A stretch of 64,000 nucleotides of DNA. Origin: Charina bottae (taxonomy: Eukaryota > Chordata > Lepidosauria > Squamata > Charinaidae). The position numbers and the translations under genes were made by a program. The DNA lies in contig JALMGJ010000018.1 in the NCBI GenBank assembly GCA_023362775.1, forward strand, positions 22,611,105-22,675,104, read 5' to 3'. Below are positions 23,582 through 36,668 of this stretch, in pieces. Positions within the stretch are counted from its first letter, which is position 1. Each line of letters starts with the position of its first letter. The notes under the pieces were generated by a model. That model saw only the letters and a list, made by a program, of their open reading frames with translations, had not been told where the DNA came from and made no database searches.

Positions 23582-26102
23582 TTCCCCAAAGGACCCGTTG
23601 CCACCGGGGCAAACTGTTGCTTCTGCGTGCAGCCAGTCCGGCTGCCTGCAGGGAGCAGGAAGGAAAAGCCGAGCTGCCGTTTTTCTCGGGATGCTGGTTA
23701 CGCAACACAGTGACATATTTTTTTTAAAACAAAGCGTCTCATTTTCTCCCCCACACCCCCCAGACACTTCTATCACAGCAAACCAGGATTTTGTTAAGGC
23801 GATACTGAGCGAGAGGCTCTGTTGCCCTTTCCTCGATCAGTTCACATAAAATTTGTGGATGCTAACAATTCCTCTCGCTCCTCCTTTCCCGCCACAGCGT
23901 GTTCAGTCAGAGCGCGAGTGAGCGTTCCTGGGGGTGGGGGGGCTTGCTCAGCGTTCGCCAAGCAGTCTCTCTCTCCTAGGGGCCGGGATAAATCCCTTCG
24001 GCCTGTTCCAAGCAACTGAAGAGCCATTGGACGGGTTCTTCTGCGAAGCCAAAGGCGCTTGCTTGGTTTCAGGCAGGGCTGCTGACACTCCGCCAGGCCT
24101 CCAGCATGCCAAATGGATTCTTGGCCCCAGCGCTGCAGAAGTAGTGACCCTTGGGGGGAGAGGCGGAAGCCCGAAGCCCTCCAAGAAGCAGAGCTTCCAG
24201 TTAGGGGTTGGAGCTGGGTTCCCCCCAGTCGGGGGGGGGGGGAGGCGGGCAGGGGCTCCAGTCACCCTTTGCAGCCCCAGCGAGCGTCTCCAGAAGAGCT
24301 GGGGATGCCCGGGTGGAGGCGGCCTGTCGGTGGGGGCGGAGCTGGCAGGAAGGCCCAGGGTGTCTCCTCCCACCCGCCGCAGCAGGGCTAGCAGAAGGTG
24401 GCCAGCCGGCTGCCCCTTTTCTCAAGCCTACAGCTTTGGGCAGGATACCCTGGAGAAGATAAAGAGCCAACCCTCTCGGACGCGAAGGGATTTGTTGGAC
24501 CTTGATTTCTGCATATCTTGAGCTCTTCCTGAGTGGTGCTGTTAGCGCTTGTCTCGCTTCCTTATGACCACTTCCATACCCCCAGCCACACCCTCAGAAA
24601 GCACCCTCATTTCCTTACTACCTGCTTGGTTTTGGGAATCCTTTTTCCTTCAAGCAAAGCATTTGCTGGGTTCCCAAATATTCCAGTATCAGCCTCTTCG
24701 GGGTGTGTGAGGTTTCTCCATGCCTCCCTTTAGGTGTGTGAGGTTTCTCCACGCCTACCTCTAGGTGTCTGACGCGGTACATGGGGAGAACGGTGAGTCA
24801 GGCCTCCATCTCCCCTGGCACTCACTTGCCAGCTCACCTTCACGTGTTGCCTTCCCCCCCCCCCCCGTCAGCCCACCCAGCCCCACCGGTCTTCCTTCCC
24901 AAAGCATTAGCTCTTCACCTGAGAATAGACGTATTTTTTAGGAGGATAATTGCACACTGGCAGCTCACACTGAACAACTTCACATCCAGTTTGGAAATCC
25001 ATATTCTAGAGCATTGCTAAACAGACCAGCAGGGAAACAAACTCTGGTGTCAGCGGTTGCTGACCAAGAGAACTGCAGCAGTTCTGGAGCAGGAGGTGGG
25101 ACAACGGGTCAGCCTTGGGCACGTTTTGCTGGCCGCAAAACAGTTCCTTGGGAAGGGCCAAAAACGCTTCGGGGTCATCCCCGTCGTCTTGTTTCCATGG
25201 CACCCAGTTCAGAAGGAGCCGGTCTCTGCTGGGGGGGGTTCTTCTCCAGCGGCCCAGGCGCAGTGCCGAGCCCCTCTGGCGCCCCAAGAGCAGAGGGCTT
25301 TCTCGAGCCAGGAGCACTTGGGACGGGCGGGTGGGCGGAGCGGAACTTTGATCCCAGAGCAGGCGCAGCAGATGTTTTCTGTGGAGCCCTTTAATCTGCC
25401 AAGGCCAGCGTGTACCCACCCACGGGCAGCTGGCGCATGTTGGCCTCTTCAAAGCCAGGAGCTGAACCGGGCTCCGCGAGGCCCAAGCAAGGGCTCTTGC
25501 TAGGGGCACCTGGCCATCCCGTTGGAAAGGTGCCCTGGCAGGAGAGGGCAGGGGGCTCTGGACTTCTCCCGGAGGAGGCATCCCGCCTCGGTTGCCCTGG
25601 GATACGCGCGCCCAGGCGTCCTTGGTTCTGTTCTGCCACCAGCCTCTTGGCCTCAGCTCCAGCAGTGCAGGTTTTTTCCTGCTCCCTTGCCAAGGACTCG
25701 CAGGGTTCTCCCAGAAATGGTGCCTGTTTGCCCAGAGCACCGAGCTAGTCCTTTCTCTCCCCCTGCCCCAAATCCTTCAGTTGTGCCAGGGCGTTCAGGA
25801 GCCCTCTGGAAGGGGGAGGGGACAGCAGCAGGATTTGAGAGGCACCCGAGAGAGACCCGGGACGGCTGCAGACTTCAGGCATTTTGCTTGGTCTTTTAGC
25901 AGGAGGAGGGTCTTCAGAGAAATGCAGCCAGTTGAGGAGTAACGCCCCGGGCAATGCCGCGTTGGATGAGGAAGCGGCGGCGCTGGGGATGAAAGAAGGG
26001 CTGTGGAAAGAGTAAGCCCATCTGCCTCTCTGCTTACCTGCTCAGTGCGCCCAGGGGAGCCAGGGGACACTGCGGCAGGTGTTCAGGGGCAGCCAGCCCG
26101 CG
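23582..26102. other. Convergent RBM41/CLDN2 3' interval, no MORC4
   Basis: RBM41 (plus) and CLDN2 (minus) converge on this 2.5 kb. It should hold both 3' UTRs; I found no clear AATAAA for either. In human, MORC4 lies between these genes, but no GHKL ATPase or CW-type zinc finger exon is visible here. An exon-like segment near 24434-24521, after a CCTACAG acceptor, ends with DLLDLDFCIS and a stop; I cannot assign it. The long minus-strand open frame at 25006-25740 shows no domain. Confidence 0.5.
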
Positions 26103-26783
26103 CTACACATAGCCCGTCTGGTGGTACGCGCTGGCCCTGGGAGACGCGGCGGGTGGCGGGGCGCTCCTGTCCGCCCCGGTCCGCGAACGGTAAGGGCGGT
26201 AAGAGGCTGCTTGCGAGTCCCGAGGCGGGCAGGAGGCACAGAGGACGGCTCCCCCAGCGAAGGAGACCAAGGAGGAGAGGATGCCCAGGTACAGGGCTTC
26301 CCCGATCTCGTATTTCATGCTGTCGGGCACAACAGGGTTGTAGAAGTCACGAAGGATCGCGTGGATGTTCCACACGACGGGGATGAAGTTGAGCAGCCCC
26401 CCCAGGACAAACGCCACCCCGCCCAGAACAGCCACTTTGTCCTTCGCCGGCGAGCCCTGAGAGAACACGGTGCATCTCATCCCTGCAACAGAGACAACCG
26501 AGGCCAGGAAAGACACCGCGACGGACGCGGTCATCAGGGCTCGGGCTGCCTGCAGGTCGGTGGGCAGGCTGAGCAGAGAGCTGTAGGTGTCGCACTGCGC
26601 GACGCCGGTGCTCTGGGTCGCGCACTCCATCCAGAGGCCCTTGGAGGACCCGACGGCCGTGACGATGCTGGAGCCGACGTAGGCGCTGGTCCTCCAGCTG
26701 GGCAGCAGCGTGGCTACCAGGGCGCCCAGGGCGCCCAGCAGCGCCGAAACGTAGCCCGCCAGCTGGAGCCCGACCGACGCCAT
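26103..26783 (-). CDS. CLDN2: CLDN2, cation-pore-forming claudin
   Basis: Tight-junction claudin forming a paracellular pore for small cations and water in leaky epithelia. It is a single coding exon of 226 residues with four membrane segments. The claudin signature W30, G49-L50-W51, C54 and C64 is present, and the selectivity residue D65 and neighbouring Y35 of CLDN2 are kept. Other near-identical stretches are GMRCTVF, NIHAILRDFYNPVVPDSMK and YEIGEALYLGI. The protein ends in GYV, a C-terminal PDZ-binding motif for ZO proteins. The start at 26783 gives the canonical MASVGLQLAGY; an upstream in-frame ATG (26852) would add 23 non-homologous residues. Position 66 is Thr where human CLDN2 has Ile in the pore lining. 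The cytoplasmic tail is more Ala/Pro/Arg-rich than in human. Confidence 0.95.
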   Translation of the reverse strand: MASVGLQLAGYVSALLGALGALVATLLPSWRTSAYVGSSIVTAVGSSKGLWMECATQSTGVAQCDTYSSLLSLPTDLQAARALMTASVAVSFLASVVSVAGMRCTVFSQGSPAKDKVAVLGGVAFVLGGLLNFIPVVWNIHAILRDFYNPVVPDSMKYEIGEALYLGILSSLVSFAGGAVLCASCPPRDSQAASYRPYRSRTGADRSAPPPAASPRASAYHQTGYV

Positions 26784-27063
26784 GCTCGCTCGCCTGGGCC
26801 CGCCGGTGCCTCCGTGCTCTCCGCGCCCTTCCCCGCCGCCGGCGCCCGTCAACTGGAGGTTGGAGGAAACGTCGTCTAGAAGAACTTGAAAGGAAACCGT
26901 CCTGGATTAATCATTAGCTCCTGAAAAAAGGGCCAAGTGCCCTTTGTCCACCCCCTTATCTGCAGAAATTACGTCCTGAAACGTAAGAGAACGATCAGTT
27001 GTGATACATAGGACAAAGGGGGAACATCTGCTTCTTTTAGCAATCACTGGTTTCAGAAAAAAT
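26784..27063. other. 5' side of CLDN2
   Basis: About 100 GC-rich bases upstream of the CLDN2 start, then ordinary sequence. CLDN2 usually has separate non-coding first exon(s); I could not locate one. There is a possible acceptor-like pyrimidine tract on the minus strand near 26880-26900. Confidence 0.4.
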
Positions 27064-27350
27064 TCTGAAAGGCTGTTGCGGGTCTTCCGGGCTGTGTGGC
27101 CGTGTTCTGGAAGTTGTGGTTCCTAACGTTTCGCCAGCATCTGTGGCCGGCATCTTCAGAGGGCAGGAGCACAGATAGAAGCAAAATCTCTGTCTTCTAT
27201 CTGTGCTCCTGCCCTCTGAAGATGCTGGCCACAGATGCTGGCGAAACGTTAGGAACCACAACTTCCAGAACACGGCCACACCGCCCGGAAGACCCGCAAC
27301 AGCCATCGAACTCCGGCCGTGAAAGCCTTCGACAATACTCTGAAAGGCTG
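27064..27350. mobile_element. Fold-back retroelement with two hammerhead-like cores, copy 1
   Basis: The element (about 27076-27338) is a near-perfect inverted repeat whose arms meet near 27188. It ends with ACTCCGGCCGTGAAAGCC and GACAATAC, and is flanked by a 12-base target duplication TCTGAAAGGCTG (27064-27075 and 27339-27350). Each arm carries a 41-base hammerhead-like core: plus 27213-27253 and minus 27162-27122. Penelope-like retroelements are known to carry hammerhead ribozymes in their repeats, so a Penelope-derived non-autonomous element is the best guess. Copy 2 lies at 42694-42997. Confidence 0.75.
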
Positions 27351-27600
27351 CTTGAGAAGAAACAGCTGCTCGCTTCTCAGAGGAAGAAGCGGCACCTACA
27401 AGTGCTGCCCCACTTGGGCGTGGGTGTGGCACTCGGCCCCTGCCACGGCATTTCCGGTGGACGGAAGGCTCTGCCGCTGAGTCTCCACTTCATCTTTTAT
27501 ACATGGCTTTGCTATGTATTTTGGACACTTGTACAGAAAAACAAGGAGCTGATCGATCTTGATTTTTAAAAACCCAAGAGAGTTTTAGAAGAGCGGGGAG
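27351..27600. other. Short spacer, nothing recognised
   Basis: Unique sequence between the fold-back element and the CpG island. The open frame crossing the element and ending in KNKELIDLDF at 27569 is read-through of repeat sequence and has no recognised domain. Confidence 0.4.
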
Positions 27601-29143
27601 CCACAGCTGTCGTGGCTCACGCCGTACAGGCGGGGAGGGGAGACTACCGCCGGCAGCCCCTGGCGGGAGAGACGGAGAGTTTTCTTGATTAAGGCGCCCG
27701 GCTGCGGCATTTTTTCTCTTCAGTCCAGGCTGGTGGATCGTCCTCCTCACGAGGCTGTGCTTAACTGCTTCTGGCCCGCCAGACCGGAATTCCGCTGGGG
27801 AGCAGGGAGAACGGGGGAGCTTCGCCAGCTTAACAAACCCCCTGCCGCCTCCGCCGCCGCCTCGTGGTGAAAAAAGGGATTTTCCTTGCCAATCGCCCCA
27901 CCCGCTGGAATGGGGTTTGGCTTCCATGCTAGTGGTGCTACCCTCCTCCTGCAGGCCTGCCTGCACTGACTGGCAGCAGGGTTGTGTGTATGTGTGTGTC
28001 CAATTGTACTCAGAGAGGTCCACGTGTAATCCCCGTCTTTGGCGCAAAAGCGAAGTATTTCCCGCAGCTACCGGCCTGTCTCGCGGTCCACCGTAGCTGC
28101 ATTTGGGAGCAGCGGAAGCAGCTTTTCTCGGCGGGAGAGGCTGAGAAGAGCCGAAGCGGCTGTTGGGGGGGCGGCCGGGGGGGGGGGGGCGGCGTCCCCT
28201 GCGTCCCTCCAGGCCAGCCTTGGAAGGCAACCCAGGCAGGGTCCTAACCCCTGGGGAGGGTGGTAAGCGGCTGCCCTGACTGGCCACTTCCTTCGGCCAC
28301 GCCCGACGGGAACTGCTTGGGGCGGGTTCTGTGATCGACGCGAGAGTAACTCGGGGCGATGCAACCGCAGCGCTGGGAACAAAAGCAGGGCTTCGAGGGG
28401 CCGCCAAGGGCGGGAGCGCTCACCCGTTTCGGAGGCCCCCCGGTTTTCGCCTGTCTACCCTGCGCGCGGGTGGCGGCCGTTGGCTCAGCTGGGCGACTGT
28501 GGCCGTGGAAAGCGAACACCGCCGGGGAGCTAACGCGGCTCGAGGAAGGCATTTTGCTGGCAAGGAAACGGCAACGCCGCGACGAACCCAGACTAGCGGA
28601 ACGACTAAAAAGGCGCGTCCAAAGCCAGTTCGGCTGGCGACCGAGACCATTTATCTCAACCGTCAGCCGCAGTAACAGCAGGCGAAAGGGCTGGAAGAGC
28701 GCCAAGGTTCGGCGCAGAGGCCGGGCCGTCTGCAGGCTTCACTCCCACTGCTTTTGGGCCGGGCCGGGCAGGGCCGGGCTTCCCCCCGCGGGGGGAGGGG
28801 GCACACTGGCTGCAATCCAACTCGCCTCCCCGGGAATATGACCGAGCGGGGCTGCACTGCAGGACAAGCGAGGAGCTGGCGCCGTCGGGGCACCCGCTCA
28901 GGCGCGTCGCAAAGGTGGTCCTTGGGGGGCGCCCCTTGCCAAGGCCGGTCCCTCAACTCTCCCAAGGCCCCCGGCGGGACCTCCGCTCCTCCTCCTCCCA
29001 GCAAGGAGCCCTGCTGAGGGGCGGAGCACGGCTGCCCCCTCCTCTGGCTTCGGGCAGCCTCTGCCCGGTGTGGCCTTCGATAGAGTGCGTTTGGCCCCGG
29101 GCTGGTAAGAGCACGAAGGACCCCCAGGGCCGCCCAGTCCACC

Positions 29144-29293
29144 ATCTAGACCAGGGTTTCTCAACCTTGGCAACTTGAAGATGTGTGGACTTCAACTCCC
29201 AGAATCCCCCAGCCAGCAATTCTTCAACTCAATTCTGGGAGTTGAAGCCCACACATCTTCAAGTTGCCAAGGTTGAGAAACACTGGTCTAGAC
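29144..29293. mobile_element. hAT-type MITE with terminal inverted repeats
   Basis: The 134-base element at 29152-29285 has near-perfect inverted ends, CAGGGTTTCTCAACCTTGGC and its complement, followed by GACTTCAACTCCCAGAA. It is flanked by 8-base duplications ATCTAGAC (29144-29151) and GTCTAGAC (29286-29293), matching at 7 of 8. The 8-base duplication and the CAGGG/CACTG ends fit the hAT superfamily, and this sequence type is common in squamates. The centre keeps only a short loop, so it cannot encode a transposase. Confidence 0.85.
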
Positions 29294-30311
29294 TACCCAG
29301 CAGGGCCCGTGCGGGACTTCCCAAGCCCTGGGGTAGCGGCCGGCGAGGGAACCGCTCCCGGGCAGCTCGCCCCTGAGGTCCCCCGCCAAGAGGGACGAGC
29401 TGGTCGTCCAGCGGGAACCCGTCCTTACTGACGGCGCCGCTTTTACTGATTGGAGGGCTTTGCTCAGCAAAATGGCCTGCCCCCCCCCCTTCTTCTTTCG
29501 CTGAGGGCCGGCGTGTCTGCCTGCTTTGCGCGGGAGTGCTCCTCGCCGGAGAAGGCTCGTACGGAGCGGGACACCCTGCGCCGCGCAAGCCGGGGACGTG
29601 CACCCGCCCTCCGCCAGCGCTTCTCCTTCCTGCGGCGTCCTGAGGGAAGCCATCCTGCGCCGAAGCCTGCGGCGGGAAGACCCTCGCCCTGAAAGAGGGA
29701 AATCTCTGGGAATCGGGGCACAGAACGTCCCTCTCGCGTTCAGCCCCACGCTGGGGGAGACTCCTGCCTCCCTGGACCACATTTCCCAGAAGCCCAAGCG
29801 ACAAGTAAAGGCACCTTTAGCCCACCCATGTTCTTTCCCGTTTGAAGGATGGATTGGCGGCAGGCCCGCCTCCAGCCTGCTGGACCGGCGATTAGACGCA
29901 GCGGGGGCCGGGGTCCATCTTGGGCGGAGTGGTCCATGCGAGCTCCGCCTTCGAGGGCGTGGCTGCCCAGGGCGCGCGGCAGGCCCCGCCCCTTGGGTCC
30001 TCCGACGGGCCGCGGCGGCGAGCTGCCCCGCCGAGCTTCTGCAGGACCCGTCGGACGGCCACCGGGTGGGGGCAGGGGCCGTCTAGGAGAGTTTAATGGA
30101 GGACGGGGCAGGGTGGCTGCCTGGGCGCTGCGTCCCTCGCTCCTAGCACCGGCGGCGCGGCTGGCTCCGTCCTCCCGAAGGCGCTCTCGACTTGCCCGGC
30201 AGAAACCAGGAATCCCGGGTGGGTCCGAGGAATCCCGCGGGCCAGGCGAGGGGGCGCGGTCTGGCAGGCCCTGTACCCGTGGGTGCCCCCGATGTCTGGG
30301 GGTGGCGCGCA

Positions 30312-30319
30312 TGACGTCA
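30312..30319. promoter_or_regulatory. Perfect CRE palindrome
   Basis: TGACGTCA, the full cAMP response element bound by CREB/ATF factors, inside the CpG island 38 bases before an RFX X-box and about 70 bases before the probable first-exon donor of PRRG3. Binding is inferred from sequence. Confidence 0.6.
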
Positions 30320-30356
30320 GCTGCATTCTGCCCTCGTTGCATCCCGCACGCCGCCT

Positions 30357-30370
30357 GTTGCCATGGCAAC
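30357..30370. promoter_or_regulatory. Perfect palindromic RFX X-box
   Basis: GTTGCCATGGCAAC satisfies the X-box consensus GTNRCC-N2-RGYAAC with no mismatch and is a full palindrome. RFX factors bind such sites at ciliary and some neuronal and endocrine promoters. It lies in the putative PRRG3 first exon or proximal promoter. Confidence 0.65.
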
Positions 30371-31160
30371 CTCCTCCCCGACGGCAGAGGTAGGGGATCG
30401 GACTCCTCGGGGGGCTCCGTGCCCACGAGGAAGGGCTTCTCTCTCTGGCAAATGCGGTGGGGGGCGGCGGTGTGTGGAACGGTTGCTCTGGCCGGCTCGC
30501 CTGCTGCTCCCTCCGACTGCAGAAACTCCTCCCCCCCCCCCGCGCGAGTTGGGGACCAGACCGCCGCTGAGATCGCTGTTCCTGTCGCCCCTTCCATTCG
30601 CGGCAAAACTTACTCCCCCGCGCAGCCTTGATGGCCTGCAAGCCAAACTGCGGAGAGAGGGTGCCTGAGAGATGGGAGGGGGGATTGGCTCTCTGGTTGC
30701 GACGTCTGTAACTGAAATGCGGATCACATTTGGACTATGGGATTGCCACTCCCCTCCTTGCGCAGAAGCCCTGCATTGTGCAATGGGGGGGGGGGATGCC
30801 GCTTCTCTTCCATCATCTCATGTAGAACTTCATGCATGCAGGGATCTGCCTTCAGTCCCCCCCGCCCCCCAGCAAAGCTGCAGATGTTCCTGGAATCTAT
30901 GCTGCAGACATGGACTCTCAGCTTCTGGAGATGCTTTTCCATCATAGTTACCCACCCTGTGGGCGCCTCATCTGGACTTCCTGCAGACAAGAAGGGCAGC
31001 TGCTGGGTGGGCCTGGGCAGCTTGGCCTCCAGAACCTTCCGTGCCTGTCAGACATGGAGGAGGGAAGAAGAGCCAGAGAATTAACTGGAGGGTTTTTAAC
31101 TGGTTTGCTCTCTTCCCAACAGTTGGCCGAGACCCTTAACTAATAGGGCGAAGACCTAAC

Positions 31161-33333
<2,173 letters not shown>

Positions 33334-35560
33334 CGGCCCCCCAGATGCTCTCGGCCGGGAGATGCCCTCACAGAGAAGCCTTATCCTCCATCCTCACCAA
33401 GTGCTCCAGAGGTGGCCGGGGCCACGCACACCCTTCGCCCCTTCGGCTGGGATGTTGCAGGACCCTCAGCTTGCATGGTTCTGGTTGCTGGGCTGTCCGG
33501 GGAAGCCAGGCTGGACTGTGCTCCAGGGGTCCCCGGGGGTTTTAGGGGAAGCCTGTTGAACAGCTGTTTGGGTGGTCCCACAGGAAGGAGGCTGGGCCCT
33601 ACCACACCCCCAGCCTGCAGCAAGGAGAGGCTGCCGCAGCTTCTAGGGTGGGGCGTTCAGGGCCTTTGACCTCCGCCCTTTGAACTCGCTTCTGGCAAGA
33701 GCTTGGCTGCAGCCGGCACTGATGGCAGGGAGGGTGCGGGGGGGGGGCTCTACCGCTCTTTCTGCCCACCTGGGATGGTTCTGGCGTGGTTGGGAGGAGG
33801 AGGGTAGACATTCCTTACTGGGAAAATGTCACCCCTTCTTCTTCTCTGTGTGGCTCAGCTCCTCTTTCTATCCAGCCAAAGGGGGGAAGAAAGCCCACCT
33901 CTGCATTTGCTTTCCCCTGGAATGTTTTCTTCGTCCTTGTGTGCAGCCTCCTCCCCCAAAGACAAGTAGCCCAAAGCAAAACCGAGTCACTATATTCACA
34001 AAACCAACGCATTGACGATGGCCATTTTCTGATACACCTGTTGCACTGGTAGGGTGTGTGTCTGTGTCTGTGCATGTGATCTCCGTGTGCATATGGGGGG
34101 CAGAGAAGAAGGGTTTAGCGCTTCTCTGTGTCTCTGCCCTGCTCTCTCCCCCTCGCTGTCTTGTGAGGCTTTATCTCCCTCCCTCCCTCCCTCCCTTCTG
34201 GAAATACATTTTCTGGGCCCCCAAGCTCCTCCCACTGGGCCCCTCTGTGTCTTCCTTTCCTTGAGGCTGCCTGAAAGTAGACATTGGGAGCTCTGGAGGG
34301 ACATCTCTGCTGAGGACCCTCCTCCCGCTGCAGCAGCGCTTCTCCCCCAGGCGGAATCCACCCCCCCCCCCGGCCTCCCGGTCACCTGTGTGGAAGGCGC
34401 TGCCCCAGCGTAGAACACTTTCCCTTCTCCGGGGCCCTTGCCCTGCTGAATCGGGGGACACCCTGCTCCTCCCGGGCCTTCGGTGCCTGGTGTCTCCTGT
34501 AACCTTGGCTGCTGTCTGCGCGGCCCCCTTCCTTCCCCTGGGGTCCCCTGAAGGAGGGCCGGGGCTGGAGCCCAGCCCGGGTTGCAGAGGAACGCCCCTC
34601 TCAGGCCCACCATTGTGGCGCCATCAGGAAAGCTCGTCTGCCTGGCGGTTGTCACCCCCCCCCCCCCCCGGACTATGCATACCTCTTTCTCACGTCTTTC
34701 TTAATGGTGCTGACTCTGTGTGCTGCTTTGCTGTGTTTATACATTTTGTTTAAACTGAAAGAAACTTCATTTATCAAGGGTAGTAGATTGTTTCTTGCAC
34801 TGTGTCAAAACCAGATCATGATTCTGATGCAAGCTGATCAGCCACAAATTCACACTGTGGACAGTGGCAAAATGTAAAAAAAAAAAAAATCAAAGCCAAA
34901 CATTGCCAGTAACTGTTCTTCTCCCTTCACTGCCTGCCTCACAGTGAGTTTTTGCCCACTCTCTCAAGAAAAAGAGCTGCCATCATTGGCATCGACAACC
35001 CGAGCCCAGGGAGACTCGCGGGACGGACCCCTTTCCTGGCCCAGAGAGCACAGGAGCAGCGGCAAACGGCTCCCATCGGTGGCTTCTGATCAGTGGCTGC
35101 TTCCGTGCTGCTTGTGGGGACCTGGAGGATCAGTTCTCGGGCTCTGCCTCTGCGCACCAGCTGAACTTGGAGGGAGGTCGGATGGAGAACAAGTCTCACG
35201 GAAGGAGGGTCTGAAGGCCAAACGTGAGGCTGCCGGGCCTGCATCCGGGGAGGGCGGGCAAAGGGCTTTGTGGGAGTGGGCGCTGGGGTGGTTTTGCCCA
35301 CAGAACATGGCTTGTGCCACTGGTGTATTTAAAGGCGAGATCCACTTGTCACATTCTGCTCTAATTGCTGCATTTCTAAGGCACCTAAGGTCTGCCTTTA
35401 CCTTTTCCAGCCTGGTACTCTCTGCCCAATGTGATGGGTTGCACGTCCTGGAGGAGGGTGGGTGGGGTGCCGCTGGGATTGTACAGTCCTTTTGGCGGAT
35501 GTCAGGCTGGAAAAGTCCTTCCCATCATGCAGACGCGGAGGAAGCAATCAGGCTGCCGGG
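33334..35560. other. PRRG3 3' UTR and intergenic DNA
   Basis: No exon was recognised. No canonical AATAAA is visible near the PRRG3 stop, so the end of the 3' UTR is undefined. (CTCC)n occurs at about 34166-34196, C runs at about 34361-34373 and 34656-34669, and an A run at about 34877-34890. Confidence 0.45.
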
Positions 35561-36660
35561 CCCAGGCTCTGCCTCGGAGCGCTCGGGTTGCGCGCCGCGC
35601 TCCCAGCAAAATCAGGCGGGATGCAGCGCAAGCCTCTAGCTCAGCAGCTAAACCTCCTGCAGGCGCCCGTCCTCGGAGCTCCTCTAGAGGAGCGGGAAAG
35701 CGGGCTGGAGAGGGAGCCCTGCGCCGGAGGCCTTAGCGCGGCAGTCAGGGCAGCCCCGGTCCCTCCGCAGAGCGGGTTTCGCGGAGATGCGAAGGGCCGG
35801 CGGCGGGAGGGGGCGCCAGACTCAGCGGGTGGGGGCGCCGGCGGCTGCCTTCCGCGTTAGCGGGCGAGAGTCGAGCCGGAGCACCGGTCGGTCGGGGTCG
35901 CAGGCTGTCGGTCAGCTGACTTCGGAAGCAGGCCGGCCGCCCAGATCCGGCGCCTTCCGGCCGAGAACGCGAGCCTCCGCGGGGGGCAACTGGGGGGCGG
36001 GCCACGACAGGCCAATCGCGGCGCGGGCCGAGGCCGCTGACATCACCGGCAGGCAGTGGACCGGCGGCGGCAGGTGGGTTCTGAAGTTGGGCACCTGGAA
36101 GCAGAAGGTGCCCGGCGGGACAGGGCCGGGCAGGGCGACGGGCGGTCCGCCGCTTTCGCTCCTCCCGGCCTCCCCCGCTTCCTCCTCGTAGGTTCCTTGC
36201 CGTGGGGCAAAAGCATGAAAGAACACCGGGGGCCTGACTTCCCCGCCGCGCCCGCGCTCAGGAGAAAAAGGTTGCGGGGCTGTGGGTGGGTGTGCGCGCC
36301 CGCGCGCGCAAGAGTTAGACCCGGTGTTTGGATGCTGGTCAGCTCGCCCCGCGCCAGGCCCCTCTTGCTTTCAGGGCCGTACAAGGGGAGGGGCTGTTTA
36401 GCAGGGAGGCTGTGCGAATCCGCACCCTGGAGCGCGCGGCCGCTTGGTGGAGCGTGTACTGTATGCTCGGGACCCGGGGGAGAGGTCCTTCTCTGGGTCG
36501 GAATGGCACCGCAGGACCCCTTTTCCAGGGAGGAGGGGGCAAAACCCCAAGACGGGCTCTCCTGTCCCCCCAACTCCTGCACCCCACCCTGAGAGCTTGA
36601 GTTGCTGCGGAGCAAGGGAAAGCGCTTTCGCACCGCTCGCTCCTGTTACAGGACACCGAG
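35560..36660 (+). promoter_or_regulatory. CpG island promoter of the FATE1/MFF-like gene
   Basis: Dense CpG sequence ends just before the coding exon that starts at 36669. A possible non-coding first exon ends at 36073 (GGCGGCAG|GTGGGTT). The next exon begins at 36652 after the acceptor TCCTGTTACAG, 17 bases before the start codon. No other gene was recognised in the island. Confidence 0.6.
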
Positions 36661-36668
36661 GGAGAGCC

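Larger units (their letters stand above)
27600..30660. promoter_or_regulatory. Long CpG island 5' of PRRG3
   Basis: About 3 kb of CpG-rich DNA interrupted by a MITE at 29152-29285. No coding exon was recognised on either strand despite long open frames (for example minus 27490-28407 and 29740-30606, plus 29849-30631), which reflect base composition. The right part holds a perfect CRE (30312-30319), a perfect RFX X-box (30357-30370) and a possible first-exon donor GCAGAG|GTAGGG at 30389/30390. It therefore probably contains the PRRG3 promoter. The left part may serve another, unrecognised transcript. Confidence 0.6.

Noticed and set aside
25006..25740. 244-residue minus-strand open frame downstream of CLDN2
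   Set aside because: It is Trp/Leu/Pro/Arg-rich with no family resemblance; it probably falls in CLDN2 3' UTR or intergenic sequence.
27096..27569. Repeated small protein starting MAVFWKLWFLTFRQHLWPAS, also at 42708-42968 on both strands
   Set aside because: It is read-through of the inverted-repeat element; both arms give the same peptide from opposite strands, as expected from a palindrome and not a gene.
27490..28407. 305-residue minus-strand open frame in the CpG island
   Set aside because: It has no recognisable domain and low-complexity Pro/Arg/Ser composition, and CpG-rich DNA rarely contains stop codons.
29740..30606. 288-residue minus and 260-residue plus (29849-30631) open frames overlapping each other
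   Set aside because: Both strands are open across the same CpG island, which points to base composition rather than coding.
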